Notes: generated from the sequence alone by a model not told the origin. A stretch of 64,000 bases of DNA from Aerococcaceae bacterium zg-1292 (GCA_016126655.1 CP065955.1:1161001-1225000), one strand, 5' to 3'. Positions 18,435 through 28,861 are shown, numbered from the stretch's first letter. Numbers and translations: made by a program.

Positions 18435-18815
18435 ATGAATATTCAGATAAATAATTCCAGTAATGATCCAATATATTTGCAAATAAAAAAACAAATTAAA
18501 GCACAAATTATTTCTGGAGACTTGAAAGTAGGGGAGCAACTACCTTCGATAAGATTTTTGGCGAAAGAATTAAGAGTAAGTATGTTAACTGCAAAAAGAG
18601 CGTTTGATGAATTAGAGTTAGACGGTTTCATAAATTCGGTACAAGGGAAAGGTAATTTTGTGGCAGCACAGAATAAAGAACTAATCCGTGAAGAATACTT
18701 AAAGCGAATTGAGGGGAAGTTTCAAGAAGTAGTTGAGCTTTCAAATATTGCAGGTGTATCTAGCGATGAATTGGTAGTAATGTTAAAGAGTTATGTGGAG
18801 GGTGAATATGAGTAA
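18435..18815 (+). CDS. GntR-family regulator, YtrA/YhcF subfamily
   Basis: This 126-residue regulator has a winged HTH at about residues 10-76 (PIYLQIKKQIKAQI, LPSIRFLAKEL, TAKRAFDELE, QGKGNFVA) and only a short helical C-terminal tail. That short tail without an effector domain marks the YtrA/YhcF subfamily, whose members typically repress their own ABC transporter operon. The gene overlaps the ABC ATPase by 8 bases, and a palindrome covers its promoter. The inducer is unknown; cell-envelope antibiotics are common for the subfamily. Confidence 0.88.
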   Translation: MNIQINNSSNDPIYLQIKKQIKAQIISGDLKVGEQLPSIRFLAKELRVSMLTAKRAFDELELDGFINSVQGKGNFVAAQNKELIREEYLKRIEGKFQEVVELSNIAGVSSDELVVMLKSYVEGEYE

Positions 18816-19656
18816 ATATGCTATTGAAATTAAAGATTTAGTAAAAACATTCGACAATTTCAAACTAGGACCAGTAAATTTTACAATACCTAAAGGAACG
18901 ATAGTGGGTTATATCGGACAGAATGGAGCAGGTAAGAGTACGACCATAAAATTATTACTTGGTCTGTTAAAAAAAGATTCTGGCGAAATAAGAATTTTGA
19001 ATGAGAAAAATCCTAATAATATTGAAATAAAAGATAAGCTTGGAGTCGTATTTGATGATTTATTAGTACCAGAAGAAATGTCATTGGTTGATGTTGAAAA
19101 ATTTTGTTCTAGGCTCTATTCGAAATGGGATAAGAATATGTTTTATGAATTAATCGGAAAATTTAATTTGCCGCAGAAAAAAATTATCAAAAATTATTCT
19201 CGTGGTATGAAAATGAAACTTTCAATGATTGTTGCCTTATCTCATAATGCAGAGGTTCTTATTTTAGATGAAGCAACAAGCGGACTTGACCCTATTGTAA
19301 GAGAGGAAATCTTGGATTTACTATTAGATTTCATGCAAGATGAAAATCATACAATTCTTATTTCTTCTCATATTTTATCAGACTTAGAGAAAGTTGCAGA
19401 TTACATTGCATTTATTCACGATGGCAAAATATTATTTATGGAAACAAAAGATGAATTAAAGGAAAACTTTGGTATATGTACTTTATCAAATGCAGAAGTA
19501 AACAATATTGATGAGGAAGCCATCATCGGACGAAGAGTACATTCTTTTGGACAGGAATTACTTGTTAAAAAGAATCTTATCCCTAATGGTATTGAGTTAC
19601 AAAAACCATCGATTGAGGATATTATGATTTATTTTGTGAAAGGAGCAAAACGATAA
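18808..19656 (+). CDS. ABC transporter ATPase (ABC-2 type)
   Basis: This 282-residue ATPase starts at the ATG after GGAGGGTGA; an in-frame ATG at 18793 lacks a site. Walker A is GQNGAGKST, the signature is YSRGMKMKL, Walker B is VLILDEATSG and the switch His is in ILISSHILSD. The C-terminal region (about 220-282) is typical of YtrB/YxlF-like drug or peptide exporters. It would pair with the adjacent membrane protein in a 2+2 complex. Substrate is not predictable. Confidence 0.92.
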   Translation: MSKYAIEIKDLVKTFDNFKLGPVNFTIPKGTIVGYIGQNGAGKSTTIKLLLGLLKKDSGEIRILNEKNPNNIEIKDKLGVVFDDLLVPEEMSLVDVEKFCSRLYSKWDKNMFYELIGKFNLPQKKIIKNYSRGMKMKLSMIVALSHNAEVLILDEATSGLDPIVREEILDLLLDFMQDENHTILISSHILSDLEKVADYIAFIHDGKILFMETKDELKENFGICTLSNAEVNNIDEEAIIGRRVHSFGQELLVKKNLIPNGIELQKPSIEDIMIYFVKGAKR

Positions 19657-20285
19657 TGCTTGCATTAATTTTGAAGGATATAAATACTTTAAAAAAGACA
19701 TTATTATTAACAATTCCAATGAGTATTGCAATTGCTGTATATGGAATTTATGAAAATGCCATATTTATGATACCGTTAATATGTGTTATGATTCCACTTA
19801 TATTGACTGCGATTGCTTTTGGTTATGATAATAAGTCTAATTTTGAACAGTTTGCATTTTCAATGCCAATAAAAAAGAGTAGTTATGTTTTAAGTAAACT
19901 TTTCTTTGCTTTTGCCTTTGGTTTGGTCGGTTCAATTTGTATATTTATTTTACTGATCACAAAAAATCAATTGACGGTGGATAATATATTATTGTTTTCT
20001 TTAATGACATTAGTAGCTAGTATACTGATGTCTGCTATTCAATTACCGTTTATTCTTAAATATGGTGCTGAAAAGGGCAGACTTATTTTGGTAATTACTT
20101 ACTTTTTAATATTTGCTTTATCAACCTTACTAAAAGAAAAATCAGATTTCCTTGTGAAGTTAATGGAGACTTTTAGTAAATATTCCTTAGCAATGATTTG
20201 TTTAGGGAGTATAGTTATAAGTGTGCTAATAGTAGGAATTGCAATAAAAGCATCCATTATGATTATGGAGCAAAAAGAATATTAG
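19656..20285 (+). CDS. ABC-2 transporter permease
   Basis: This 209-residue membrane protein has about six hydrophobic segments (roughly 15-30, 35-55, 75-100, 108-130, 140-158, 175-200) and the SMPIKKSSYVLSKLFF segment typical of ABC-2 permeases of the YtrC/ABC2_membrane_5 type. It shares an A of the stop/start with the ATPase, so the two are translationally coupled. With the GntR protein they form a complete regulated transporter operon. Confidence 0.88.
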   Translation: MLALILKDINTLKKTLLLTIPMSIAIAVYGIYENAIFMIPLICVMIPLILTAIAFGYDNKSNFEQFAFSMPIKKSSYVLSKLFFAFAFGLVGSICIFILLITKNQLTVDNILLFSLMTLVASILMSAIQLPFILKYGAEKGRLILVITYFLIFALSTLLKEKSDFLVKLMETFSKYSLAMICLGSIVISVLIVGIAIKASIMIMEQKEY

Positions 20286-20460
20286 ATGAAGGAATATTTT
20301 ATTTGACGCAACATTTTCTGATGAGTCGCCATTAAAAATAGGGAATCTCTAATAGCAGAAGATAGTTTTATTAAGTATTCATATATATTTTATTTTACAA
20401 ATGGATACTAATAAGGAATTCCTATATTTACGCATATACAGTTTCAAATCATCATTTTTG
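20286..20460 (+). other. Short non-genic gap
   Basis: No gene or clear structure is seen; the 3' part may belong to the following RDD remnant. Confidence 0.4.
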
Positions 20461-20845
20461 TTTCTTCCGTTTTTCCGATATTTGTTTTTTTCACTTATCT
20501 TGATTATAAAGGTAGCAGTATCAAAAAACGAAAGATGAGATTAAAGGTGACTTATAAAAATAAAACTATATACGAAACACAATAAAGTTTTTACCATGGT
20601 AATTAGCGCATATGGGAACTATCAGGGGTATGTATACTAGCGTCGATACTAATAGTATAGTTTTGGATATATTATCAGTTGGACTCATGTTATTTTCATT
20701 TGTTTTGGTAACTATAAGAAATGATAGTAGACATTTCAGTGATTTAATCGCTGGAACACAAGTTGCGGTGGAAAAATATATCTTATTTATTCGAGTTCAA
20801 ATTTTCAATTTGCTCCAACAATTCCTAGGTTGTCAAGCCGAATAA
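20461..20845 (+). pseudogene. RDD-family membrane protein remnant
   Basis: Pieces in different frames read FVFFTYLDYKGSSIKKRKMRL and, from 20612, a hydrophobic helix followed by NDSRHFSDLIAGTQV. These are the S-x-GKr and (R)xxxDLxxGT motifs of RDD-domain proteins in the right order. The N-terminal helix is missing and at least two frameshifts separate the pieces. It is non-functional. Confidence 0.6.
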
Positions 20846-20849
20846 AATT

Positions 20850-20898
20850 GCATTCCGACATCTTGTGAGTCTTCACAAGATGTCGGAATGCTTTTTTT
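20850..20898 (+). terminator. Strong terminator
   Basis: Perfect 18-base arms beginning GCATTCCGACATCTTGTG with a 6-11 base loop are followed by seven T. It ends the RDD remnant and is the strongest hairpin in this accessory region. Confidence 0.9.
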
Positions 20899-21078
20899 AA
20901 TCCATGAGCTCAAAATTTCTTTAGACAAATATAGGTTTAATTTATTAAGTTTAACACCACAGATATTCCATCCACCTTAGATTGATGCAAAAAATAAAAT
21001 TAATAGCATCGTACTCAAAACGGCTGTCCATTGAAACATGAATTGAATACTAGAAAAATAAGTTGGTTGCTGTAAAGA
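20899..21078 (+). other. Non-genic stretch
   Basis: No gene or convincing structure is seen on either strand; it may hold more decayed sequence downstream of the reverse-strand permease remnant. Confidence 0.35.
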
Positions 21079-21700
21079 TTATTTGAAGAGTAAGGCATCA
21101 GTTAAATAAGCACTTATGAAGCATAAACTAAATGTAATAAGATTTTCAGCCAAAATTAGTTTAATCAGCTGAATTCGACTATAGCCTAAACTATATAAAA
21201 CGGCTAACTCCTTATTACTTTTTGTTAAATAACTTTTATTGAGAAAAGGAATCAACAATGCCAGTGTCAAGGCAATCAGAAAGGTAATTAGAAAGGAATA
21301 GCACTGACTATCTGTTTTTTCAATCAAGTTTAGTTGAAAATCATCGATTTCATATACAAAATCAGAAGTAGCTATCACTTGATTATCATAACTGACAATT
21401 TGTATCGTGATTACTTTTTCTTTGTAGCGTTGTAGTAATGGTAGTAATTTTTCTGTTGTATTATTATCTAACACAATACACAGTTTTAGTACCGATTAAT
21501 ATATGTTTCGCACGAAAAGCACTTAATTGAAAATAAGTACCACCACTACGATTTACAGTTCCTGTTTCAGAGATTCCATTAAATGGAAGAAGTTCAATTC
21601 CCAAATTTCTCTTCCAAATTTTAGCACATTGTAGATAACAGAGTGGAGTTCAGTTCCCCATCGAGTTAATTGACTTTCAATTTCAGCACTATTATTCCGT
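21079..21700 (-). pseudogene. FtsX/MacB-type ABC permease remnant
   Basis: The reverse strand has a 131-codon piece (21079-21474) with the FtsX motif NKELAVLYSLGYSRIQLIKLILAE and two hydrophobic helices. Upstream, in other frames, plausible extracellular-domain sequence continues (TVNRSGGTYFQLSAF; then ESQLTRWGTELHSVIYN) to about 21700. At least two frameshifts are needed to join them and no start or partner ATPase is present. Confidence 0.65.
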
Positions 21701-22017
21701 TAAATCATATATGTTATTCCTTAATCGTTTATATTGTTCCGATAAAATAAAAAAACGAAAGACTGGCGGGACAATTCGTGTATATGCAGAAATATGACAA
21801 CAATAGTGTTTATATACAAAGGCATCCACTGATTATTGTTACTATAATGACCTAGAGACAACTTTCAAATGAAATTCAGTACATTGCACTCATTTCAATT
21901 CATTGACATTCTACTTGAAAAGCACTAAAATAATAGGTGTGTGAATACACGAAATAGTTTATTTAACTTCATCTATTTGAAAATAAATATGTAAATAATG
22001 ATACGGAGGTGACTCAT
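21701..22017 (+). other. Accessory/core boundary, upstream of rny
   Basis: No gene is seen. The final bases carry ACGGAGGTGA, the ribosome site of rny. This is where the decayed region meets conserved core genes. Confidence 0.45.
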
Positions 22018-23577
22018 ATGGACTTTATGTCGTACGCCTTCGCAATCGTTACTTTAATTATCGGTTTCGTTTTAGGCGTTTTCATTCAAAAGAAAAATGA
22101 TGAAAAGAAAGTTGATGGAGCGAAAGCTAATGCTGAAGCAATCGTCGACGCTGCGATTCGTCAAGCTCAAACACTCAAGCGCGAGGCGCTGTTTGATGCT
22201 AAAGAGGAAAATTTAAAGTACCGAAATGAAATTGAACAAGAGTTAAAAGAACGTCGGAGTGAAGCGAATAAGTTGGAAAATCGCTTGATTCAAAAAGAAG
22301 AGAAATTAGATGTTAAAAGTATTAATCTCGATAAACGTGAATTAAATCTTGAATCAAAAGAAACAGAATATACGAAACGAAAAGAAGAGTTAGAAACAAA
22401 AGAAGCAAAAGTTCAATTATTAATTAATGAACAGCAAGCAGAATTAGAGCGTGTCGCAACATTATCTCGTCAAGAAGCGCGAGAAATTATAATGACGGAA
22501 ACCGAAACCGCTCTTTCCAGTGAAATTGCTGTTTTAGTAAGAAATGCGGAGCAGAAAGCGAAGGATGAAGCGGATCGTAATGCTAAAAGTATCATCTTAC
22601 AAGCAATTCAAAAGAGTGCGACGGATTTAGTTGCTGAAAACACGGTAACAGTTGTTCATTTACCAAGTGATGATATGAAAGGGCGTATTATTGGTCGTGA
22701 AGGACGTAACATTCGTACGTTAGAAAGCTTAACAGGTATTGATTTAATCATTGATGATACACCTGAAACCATTGTATTAAGTGGTTTTGACCCGATTCGT
22801 CGTCAAATCGCAAAAATTGCGCTTGAAAAACTGATTCAAGATGGTCGTATACATCCGGCTCGTATTGAGGAAATGGTTGATCGTGCAAGAAAAGAATTAG
22901 ATGAAAAAATTCGAGAGATTGGTGAGGAAGCGACCTTTGACGTAGGTATTCATTCACTACATCCCGACATCATTAAAATTTTAGGGCGCTTATCATTTAG
23001 AACAAGTTATGGTCAAAATGTCTTAAAACATAGTATTGAAGTTGCGAAACTAGCAGGTATTATGGCTGGGGAGTTAGGTGAGGATGTTGCGATGGCAAAA
23101 CGCGCAGGATTGTTACATGACTTAGGTAAAGCGTTAGACCATGAAATCGAAGGCTCTCACGTTGAAATCGGAGCTGAAATTGCTAATAAATACAAAGAAC
23201 CTGAAGTAGTTGTGAATGCTATTGCGTCACATCATGGGGATACCGATCCAACATCTGTTATCGCAGTATTGGTAGCCGCAGCGGATGCATTATCAGCAGC
23301 TAGACCAGGCGCACGTAGTGAATCGCTAGAAAATTATATCCGCCGTTTAGAAAAACTTGAAGAGATTTCGAATAGTTTTGATGGCGTATCACATAGTTTT
23401 GCGATTCAAGCAGGTCGTGAAGTGCGTGTCATGGTTAAACCGCAACAATTAAATGATGCACAAGCAGCAAAAGTTGCTCGTGACATTCGTAATCGTATTG
23501 AATCCGAGATGAATTATCCAGGAAATATTAAAGTAACGGTGATTCGCGAAACGCGTGTTGTCGAATATGCCAAATAG
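22018..23577 (+). CDS. rny: Ribonuclease Y
   Basis: This 519-residue membrane-anchored endoribonuclease starts bulk mRNA decay. The ATG follows GGAGGTGA; a GTG 9 bases upstream lies inside that site. An N-terminal membrane helix (about residues 4-24) is followed by a long charged coiled-coil (about 30-200), a KH domain ([15 protein letters not shown]) and an HD domain with [12 protein letters not shown]. The length is normal for the family. It is followed by a terminator, so it is probably monocistronic. Confidence 0.97.
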   Translation: MDFMSYAFAIVTLIIGFVLGVFIQKKNDEKKVDGAKANAEAIVDAAIRQAQTLKREALFDAKEENLKYRNEIEQELKERRSEANKLENRLIQKEEKLDVKSINLDKRELNLESKETEYTKRKEELETKEAKVQLLINEQQAELERVATLSRQEAREIIMTETETALSSEIAVLVRNAEQKAKDEADRNAKSIILQAIQKSATDLVAENTVTVVHLPSDDMKGRIIGREGRNIRTLESLTGIDLIIDDTPETIVLSGFDPIRRQIAKIALEKLIQDGRIHPARIEEMVDRARKELDEKIREIGEEATFDVGIHSLHPDIIKILGRLSFRTSYGQNVLKHSIEVAKLAGIMAGELGEDVAMAKRAGLLHDLGKALDHEIEGSHVEIGAEIANKYKEPEVVVNAIASHHGDTDPTSVIAVLVAAADALSAARPGARSESLENYIRRLEKLEEISNSFDGVSHSFAIQAGREVRVMVKPQQLNDAQAAKVARDIRNRIESEMNYPGNIKVTVIRETRVVEYAK

Positions 23578-23585
23578 ATTGAAAG

Positions 23586-23618
23586 CACCTATTGAATGAT
23601 GGTTCAATGGGTGTTTTT
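23586..23618 (+). terminator. Terminator of rny
   Basis: Arms CACCTATTGAA and TTCAATGGGTG (one G-T pair) with a 6-base loop are followed by TTTTT. Confidence 0.88.
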
Positions 23619-23708
23619 AAGTTATTTTATGAGATTTTACGACTTCAGTTTGATGGAGTTTTGACCAAAATTGATGTATAATATTACCATGTTTGATATA
23701 ACAATCAT

Positions 23709-23840
23709 ACATGGTGAGGGCGGAGGTGCCTGACTTTAACCAAATAAGGGGAAACAGCTAGTGTGTATAAAGTGCAATAGCGTGCATGGGCAACAGACTT
23801 ATTATGTAAACGAAAGTACAATCGCAATTGCCCCCTTCCA
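23709..23840 (+). repeat. Degenerate copy of intergenic structured repeat
   Basis: The start (CATGGTGAGGGCGGAGGTG then TGACTTTAACCA) matches the 5' part of the repeat units at 60487 and 29938. The right half is diverged. It fills most of the rny-xerC gap; the rest up to the xerC ribosome site shows nothing further that I recognise. Confidence 0.45.
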
Positions 23841-23969
23841 GTTCTAATATCAGGGAATATCCCACAATAAACAAGTAAAACTAATGAGTGTTCGTAAAAA
23901 ATAAGAGCAACAGTGATGACAGAGGGCGTGAGATTTCCCCCTACTATATATTACGAGGAGCAGAGCAAA

Positions 23970-24878
23970 ATGAAACAATTAATGGCATCTTTTATTGATT
24001 ATTTGACCAATGAACGACGATACTCTGCTCATACGATAACGGCTTATCAAAAGGATTTAGACGATTTTTATCAATTTTTAGAGCAGACGGGTGATGCATC
24101 TATTCATCTAATTGATTATCAAGATATGCGTTTGTATTTAGCGAGAATGAATGAGCTACAACTCAGTTCAAACAGTATAGCTCGGAAATTGTCTAGCTTA
24201 CGCTCCTTTTTTAAATACGCGATGCGTGAAGAGGCGATTGAATATAATCCACTAGAACTTATCCACTATAAAAGTAAAAAACAACGTTTACCAGAATTTT
24301 TTTACGAAGAAGAGATGAAACAATTACTCGATACTGCTTATCAATTGGATAATGTAACTATTATTAGAGATCGAGCGATATTAGAATTGCTTTACGGGTC
24401 GGGGTTGCGAGTAAGTGAACTATGTGAATTGCAGCTAAAACAAATTAATCAAGCGATCCAAATGGTACGTGTTATCGGTAAAGGTAATAAGGAGCGTATC
24501 GTACCGATGAGTGACAGCGCCAATGCTGCTGTTAAAAGCTATGTTAAAGAATGGCGTTCGCTGTATCTCACGAAAGATACTAACGGACATCTGTTCATTT
24601 CTGAAAAAGGGTTGCCGTTAAAGAGTTATGAAGTTCGCAACATTTTAGAATCACTCAAGCAAGCAGCGGGTTTGACGGTTTCCATATATCCACATAAACT
24701 TCGGCATACATTTGCGACACATTTATTAAATAATGGGGCGGATATGCGCAGTGTTCAAGAAATGTTAGGGCATGAAAATTTGAGTTCGACACAAATTTAT
24801 ACGCATTTGTCGACCCAACAAATGAGAGAGACATACTTAAATGCACATCCACGTGCAAAACGAAAAACGAAAGATTGA
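23970..24878 (+). CDS. xerC: Tyrosine recombinase XerC
   Basis: This 302-residue recombinase resolves chromosome dimers. The start is the ATG after CGAGGAG; upstream in-frame codons have no site. An N-terminal SAM-like core-binding domain (about 1-90) precedes the catalytic domain with Arg in [10 protein letters not shown], His-x-x-Arg in [12 protein letters not shown], His in [17 protein letters not shown] and the Tyr nucleophile in the same segment. The xerC-hslV-hslU order is the conserved Firmicutes arrangement. Confidence 0.95.
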   Translation: MKQLMASFIDYLTNERRYSAHTITAYQKDLDDFYQFLEQTGDASIHLIDYQDMRLYLARMNELQLSSNSIARKLSSLRSFFKYAMREEAIEYNPLELIHYKSKKQRLPEFFYEEEMKQLLDTAYQLDNVTIIRDRAILELLYGSGLRVSELCELQLKQINQAIQMVRVIGKGNKERIVPMSDSANAAVKSYVKEWRSLYLTKDTNGHLFISEKGLPLKSYEVRNILESLKQAAGLTVSIYPHKLRHTFATHLLNNGADMRSVQEMLGHENLSSTQIYTHLSTQQMRETYLNAHPRAKRKTKD

Positions 24879-24891
24879 AAGGACGATGTAT

Positions 24892-25416
24892 ATGACTACA
24901 ATTTGTGCTGTGAAAAAAGGAAATCAACTGGCAATGGCTGGTGATGGACAAGTAACTATGGGTGAAAAAGTGATTATGAAAGGTAGTGCACGTAAATTAC
25001 GTCGCATTTTTAATAATCAAGTGGTAATTGGGTTTGCTGGTGGGGTAGCGGATGCTATTACTTTATCTGAAATGTTTGAAGAAAAATTACAAACGCACCA
25101 AGGGCAACTAACAAGAGCAGCCGTTGAAGTCGCGAAACAATGGCGTACGGACCGTGGTTTACAAAAGTTAGAAGCTTTATTAATCGTGATGAACAAAGAA
25201 ACTATGTTACTCGTAAGTGGGACAGGTGAAGTTATAGAACCAGATGATGGTGTTCTGACGATTGGTTCTGGTGGTAATTTTGCTTTAGCGGCTGCACGTG
25301 CATTAGTTCGTCAAAATAACGACTTAACAGCTAAAGAAATTGCGTATCAAGCATTAAAAATTGCTGGTGAAATCGATATTTTTACCAATGACCAAATAAT
25401 TGTAGAAGAAGCGTAA
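24892..25416 (+). CDS. hslV: ATP-dependent protease subunit HslV
   Basis: This 174-residue peptidase subunit forms the proteolytic core of the HslUV complex. I chose the ATG at 24892, 8 bases after AAAGGA, because Met removal then exposes Thr as the N-terminal nucleophile (TTICAVKKG), as required for this Ntn hydrolase; the ATG at 24886 is only 2 bases from the site. [10 protein letters not shown] and the [14 protein letters not shown] segment are typical. It lies 13 bp after xerC. Confidence 0.95.
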   Translation: MTTICAVKKGNQLAMAGDGQVTMGEKVIMKGSARKLRRIFNNQVVIGFAGGVADAITLSEMFEEKLQTHQGQLTRAAVEVAKQWRTDRGLQKLEALLIVMNKETMLLVSGTGEVIEPDDGVLTIGSGGNFALAAARALVRQNNDLTAKEIAYQALKIAGEIDIFTNDQIIVEEA

Positions 25417-25528
25417 ACTAAAATGTGAATGAATAGGCCTGATGTGGAGCTACCAGAGTAAGTGGATACATATTGAAACTTAAGTTGGGTAGTACAGGTT
25501 ATGATAACGAGAATGAGGAGTGATTTGT

Positions 25529-26926
25529 ATGAATCAATTAACACCAAGAATGGTTGTACAAGAATTAGACAAATACATTATTGGACAAGATGAAGCTAAA
25601 CGTGCCGTTGCGATTGCGTTACGTAATCGTATTCGTCGTTTAAAATTAGATGACGAAATGCGCGAAGAAGTTAAACCTAAAAATTTATTAATGATCGGAC
25701 CTACCGGTGTTGGTAAAACTGAAATTGCCCGTCGTTTAGCAACAATTGCTCAAGCACCTTTTGTTAAAGTAGAGGCAACAAAGTACACTGAAGTTGGTTA
25801 TGTTGGACGCGATGTGGAATCAATGGTACGGGATTTGGTTGAAAATAGTATCCGTATTGTAAAAGCACAACAACATGAATTAGTTAAAGACCAAGCTCAA
25901 GCTAAAGCCATCGAAAAGATTGCTAAAGCACTTAGACCGGGACAAAAAGTGGAAAAGAAAGCACCTGCTAATAATGGTTTAGGGATGTTTGGTGATATGT
26001 TCAAAATGATGCAATCGACTGTAGATGAAGAACCTGAAGAAATTGTTTCTGATGAAGTGGCGAGTTCACGACGCCAAATTCGTCAACAAATTCGTGATGG
26101 CTTACTCGACAAGCATGAAGTAACTATCAAACTAGAAGAGAAAAAAATACAATTGAATAGTTTAAATCCTGCCATGGAGCAAATGATGGATATGCAAGAA
26201 AGTCTCAACGCTTTAAAACCAAAGAAAAAAATCGAACGGACAGTGACAGTTAAAGAAGCGGTAGAATTACTGACGGAAGAAGAAGCAGATCGTTTAGTGA
26301 ATCAAGAGGATATTCATCAAAAAGCCTTAAAATTAGCGCAAGAAAATGGTATTATTTTCATTGATGAGATGGATAAAATTGCAACGAAAAATCAAAATGC
26401 AGGTGAGGTTAGTCGCCAAGGAGTGCAACGCGATATTTTACCGATTGTAGAAGGTAGTCAAGTACAGACTAAGTATGGTATTATCAATACAGATCATATA
26501 TTATTTATTGGTAGCGGTGCGTTTCATTTATCGAAGCCGTCAGATTTGATTCCAGAATTACAAGGGCGCTTCCCGATTCGTGTGAATTTAAATGATTTAA
26601 CAAAAGATGATTTTGTACGGATTTTACAAGAGCCTAAAAATGCAATCATTAAACAATATCAAGCGTTATTAGCAACAGAAGGTGTGACGATTACTTTTGA
26701 TGAAGCGGCGATTAATAAAATGGCAGAATATGCGGTACAGTTAAATGAAACAACAGATAATATTGGTGCTCGTCGTTTACACACCATTTTAGAAACTTTG
26801 TTAGAGGAATTATTATTTGAATCGGCAGAAATGCAAATGGGTGAGATTCAAATTACGGAAAAATATGTAACACAACGATTAGATAAAATTGTAGAAAATC
26901 GTGATTTAAGTCATTATATTTTATAA
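25529..26926 (+). CDS. hslU: ATP-dependent protease ATPase HslU
   Basis: This 465-residue AAA+ unfoldase feeds substrates to HslV. The ATG follows GAGGAG; a GTG 9 bases upstream is too close to it. Walker A is GPTGVGKTE, Walker B IIFIDEMDKIA, with the pore motif GYVGRDVE and sensor region GARRLHTILE. The intermediate domain spans about residues 110-235. A 112-bp gap separates it from hslV, longer than usual for this pair; codY, often next, is not present here. Confidence 0.96.
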   Translation: MNQLTPRMVVQELDKYIIGQDEAKRAVAIALRNRIRRLKLDDEMREEVKPKNLLMIGPTGVGKTEIARRLATIAQAPFVKVEATKYTEVGYVGRDVESMVRDLVENSIRIVKAQQHELVKDQAQAKAIEKIAKALRPGQKVEKKAPANNGLGMFGDMFKMMQSTVDEEPEEIVSDEVASSRRQIRQQIRDGLLDKHEVTIKLEEKKIQLNSLNPAMEQMMDMQESLNALKPKKKIERTVTVKEAVELLTEEEADRLVNQEDIHQKALKLAQENGIIFIDEMDKIATKNQNAGEVSRQGVQRDILPIVEGSQVQTKYGIINTDHILFIGSGAFHLSKPSDLIPELQGRFPIRVNLNDLTKDDFVRILQEPKNAIIKQYQALLATEGVTITFDEAAINKMAEYAVQLNETTDNIGARRLHTILETLLEELLFESAEMQMGEIQITEKYVTQRLDKIVENRDLSHYIL

Positions 26927-27027
26927 AAGATGATTCCTCTGTTGAATAGCACTAAAAAAGATAAATAGATAATTAATTGAGTAGGACTAGCGGTAACAAG
27001 TAGAGTTTTTGTAGAGGAGAATTATGT

Positions 27028-27918
27028 GTGATAACTTTGAAGAATGAGTATCTGACCTTAACGATTCGTGAATTAGGAGCAGAATTGGTATCGGTGATTG
27101 ATAATAAAACAGGTTATGAATTTTTGTGGCAAGGCAGTAAACGTTCTTGGTCTGGGCAAGCTCCTGTGCTATTTCCAATTGTAGGTGCCTTAAAAAACAA
27201 TCAGTATACTTATCAAGGAAAAACGTATGAGTTACCTCAACATGGTTTTGCCCGTCGAACAACCTTTAATACTCAAGCAGTTACCGATACATCAGCTACT
27301 TTTTACTTAAAGAGTAATGAGGATACGTTAGCAGTATACCCGTTTGAATTTAGTTTTCAAATTACGTATATTTTATTCGGTAATAAAATTTCTGTGAGTT
27401 ATGAAGTATTGAATCCAAGTCATGACGAACCACTTTATTATAGTGTTGGGGGCCATCCTGGTTTTAATGTGTCGCATTTTCGTCCGGAAAAAGGGCAACC
27501 CGAGTTTCAAAATGTGAGTTATACCTTTGAGCCGCAAGGTGCCTATTTAAATATTCCGTTACTAGGTAAACACGTTGATTTGGAGCGAGCACGCTATGTT
27601 ATCGTCGATGACATTCCTATTATGCATAAAACATTTAGAAAAGATGCACAAATATATCGCATTCCTCGTGGAACAAGTGTTGTTTTAAACGATAATGATA
27701 ATCAAGTGAAAATCACTTTGTCCCCCAATGGAATGGACTTAGTTGGGATTTGGTCTTCGTATCCGAAAAAGGACAGTTTTGTTTGCTTAGAGCCATGGGC
27801 AGGTATTGCCGATACGATTGATGCGTCGGGTGAGTTAACGGAAAAATATGCTATTAATTGCTTAGAACCGGGTGGTTTAATTAGTCATGATTATACGTTA
27901 ACATTTGAAAAACAATGA
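27028..27918 (+). CDS. Aldose 1-epimerase family protein (LacX-like)
   Basis: This 296-residue protein of the galactose mutarotase superfamily probably interconverts sugar anomers or phosphosugars. It starts at GTG 8 bases after AGAGGAGA. Typical segments are APVLFPIVGALKNNQYTY, PQHGFARRTTF (candidate catalytic His), YYSVGGHPGFNV (second His) and CLEPWAGIADTID (candidate Glu). It belongs to the LacX/YeaD-like branch rather than GalM. It stands alone, closed by a terminator, so the substrate is not indicated by context. Confidence 0.85.
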   Translation: MITLKNEYLTLTIRELGAELVSVIDNKTGYEFLWQGSKRSWSGQAPVLFPIVGALKNNQYTYQGKTYELPQHGFARRTTFNTQAVTDTSATFYLKSNEDTLAVYPFEFSFQITYILFGNKISVSYEVLNPSHDEPLYYSVGGHPGFNVSHFRPEKGQPEFQNVSYTFEPQGAYLNIPLLGKHVDLERARYVIVDDIPIMHKTFRKDAQIYRIPRGTSVVLNDNDNQVKITLSPNGMDLVGIWSSYPKKDSFVCLEPWAGIADTIDASGELTEKYAINCLEPGGLISHDYTLTFEKQ

Positions 27919-27932
27919 GAATAATTGTTTAT

Positions 27933-27974
27933 ACTGATTAGGATTGGTGAAAATCATGAATAATCAGTTTTTTT
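27933..27974 (+). terminator. Terminator of epimerase gene
   Basis: Arms ACTGATTA and TAATCAGT enclose a 20-base loop and are followed by eight T. Confidence 0.75.
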
Positions 27975-28074
27975 AGCGTAAATACTGTCAATTTCATGAG
28001 GAAATTGTATCAAATTTATGTTCATTTCAGTGAAAATGCGTTACAATAGTAGTTATAATAGTGGATGAAGAATG

Positions 28075-28350
28075 AGAAATATTTGTAAGCGAGGTTAAAC
28101 TTGGTTACTATGGGCTATCCCTTGAAATGCTTTAGGTTATGTCAAATTAGATGAAGCTATATAAAATCCATCCTTCCATAATGGACAACCAATTATACGA
28201 CAAAACACAATTATAAAATAATAATGCTTCTGACCAGTAAGACTCATCTATTGTAACGGTTAAAATTTCCAGATACATTCCGTTAGAATCTCCCAATTCT
28301 ATTTTTAAGGGATAGCCCATAGTAACTGAGTCTCTTAACTAATATTTCTT
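28075..28350 (+). repeat. MITE-like 276-bp element
   Basis: The two ends are inverted copies of about 50 bp. The best part is a perfect 20-base match, GTTACTATGGGCTATCCCTT at 28104-28123 against its complement at 28307-28326; the outer ends AGAAATATT and AATATTTCT also pair. The interior has no gene. Size, terminal inverted repeats and lack of coding capacity fit a miniature inverted-repeat transposable element. It fills most of the gap before yqeY. Confidence 0.7.
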
Positions 28351-28414
28351 AGCAAGTAACATCATCGAAAAATGAGGTTTATACTAATATCAATCAACAT
28401 AAGGAGCGAGAAAG

Positions 28415-28861
28415 ATGACATTAACAGAACAAATTACACAAGATTTAAAAACAGCGATGAAAGCACAAGATAAAGAAACGTTAAAAGTAGTGCGCATGTT
28501 AAAGGCGGCGTTACAAAAAGAACAACTTGAACATTCAGAACCATTGACTCCTGAACAAGAGTTGACGATTATTGCCCGTGAAATGAAGCAACGGAAAGAT
28601 TCATTAGTTGAGTTTGAAAAAGCAGAACGTATGGATTTGGTGGAACCATTATTACAAGAAATTAAAATTGTGGAACGTTATCTACCTGCTCAATTATCAA
28701 AAGCTGAAGTAGCCGAAAAAGTACAAGCGATTATCGCCTCTTTTGATGATTCAGCTGCAGTTAATTTTGGCACAGTAATGGGTAAAGCAATGGGACAATT
28801 AAAAGGACAAGCAGATGGTCAAGTCGTTAATCAAGTGGTAAAAGAATTATTAAGTAAATAA
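28415..28861 (+). CDS. yqeY: GatB/YqeY domain protein
   Basis: This 148-residue protein has the YqeY helical pattern: KTAMKAQDKETLKVVRMLKAA, then EREMKQRKDS-like KQRKDSLVEFEKAER, EIKIVERYLPAQLS and FGTVMGKAMGQLKGQADG. The family resembles the tRNA-binding tail of GatB; its role in bacteria is unclear. It starts after AAGGAGCG and is followed 23 bp later by phoH, probably co-transcribed. Confidence 0.93.
   Translation: MTLTEQITQDLKTAMKAQDKETLKVVRMLKAALQKEQLEHSEPLTPEQELTIIAREMKQRKDSLVEFEKAERMDLVEPLLQEIKIVERYLPAQLSKAEVAEKVQAIIASFDDSAAVNFGTVMGKAMGQLKGQADGQVVNQVVKELLSK

Noticed and set aside
20612-20845. Independent small membrane protein
   Set aside because: The motif SRHFSDLIAGTQV and upstream fragments show it is the C-terminal piece of a broken RDD protein.
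28075-28350. Riboswitch upstream of yqeY
   Set aside because: The long terminal inverted repeats and lack of a terminator or known aptamer fit a MITE-like element better.
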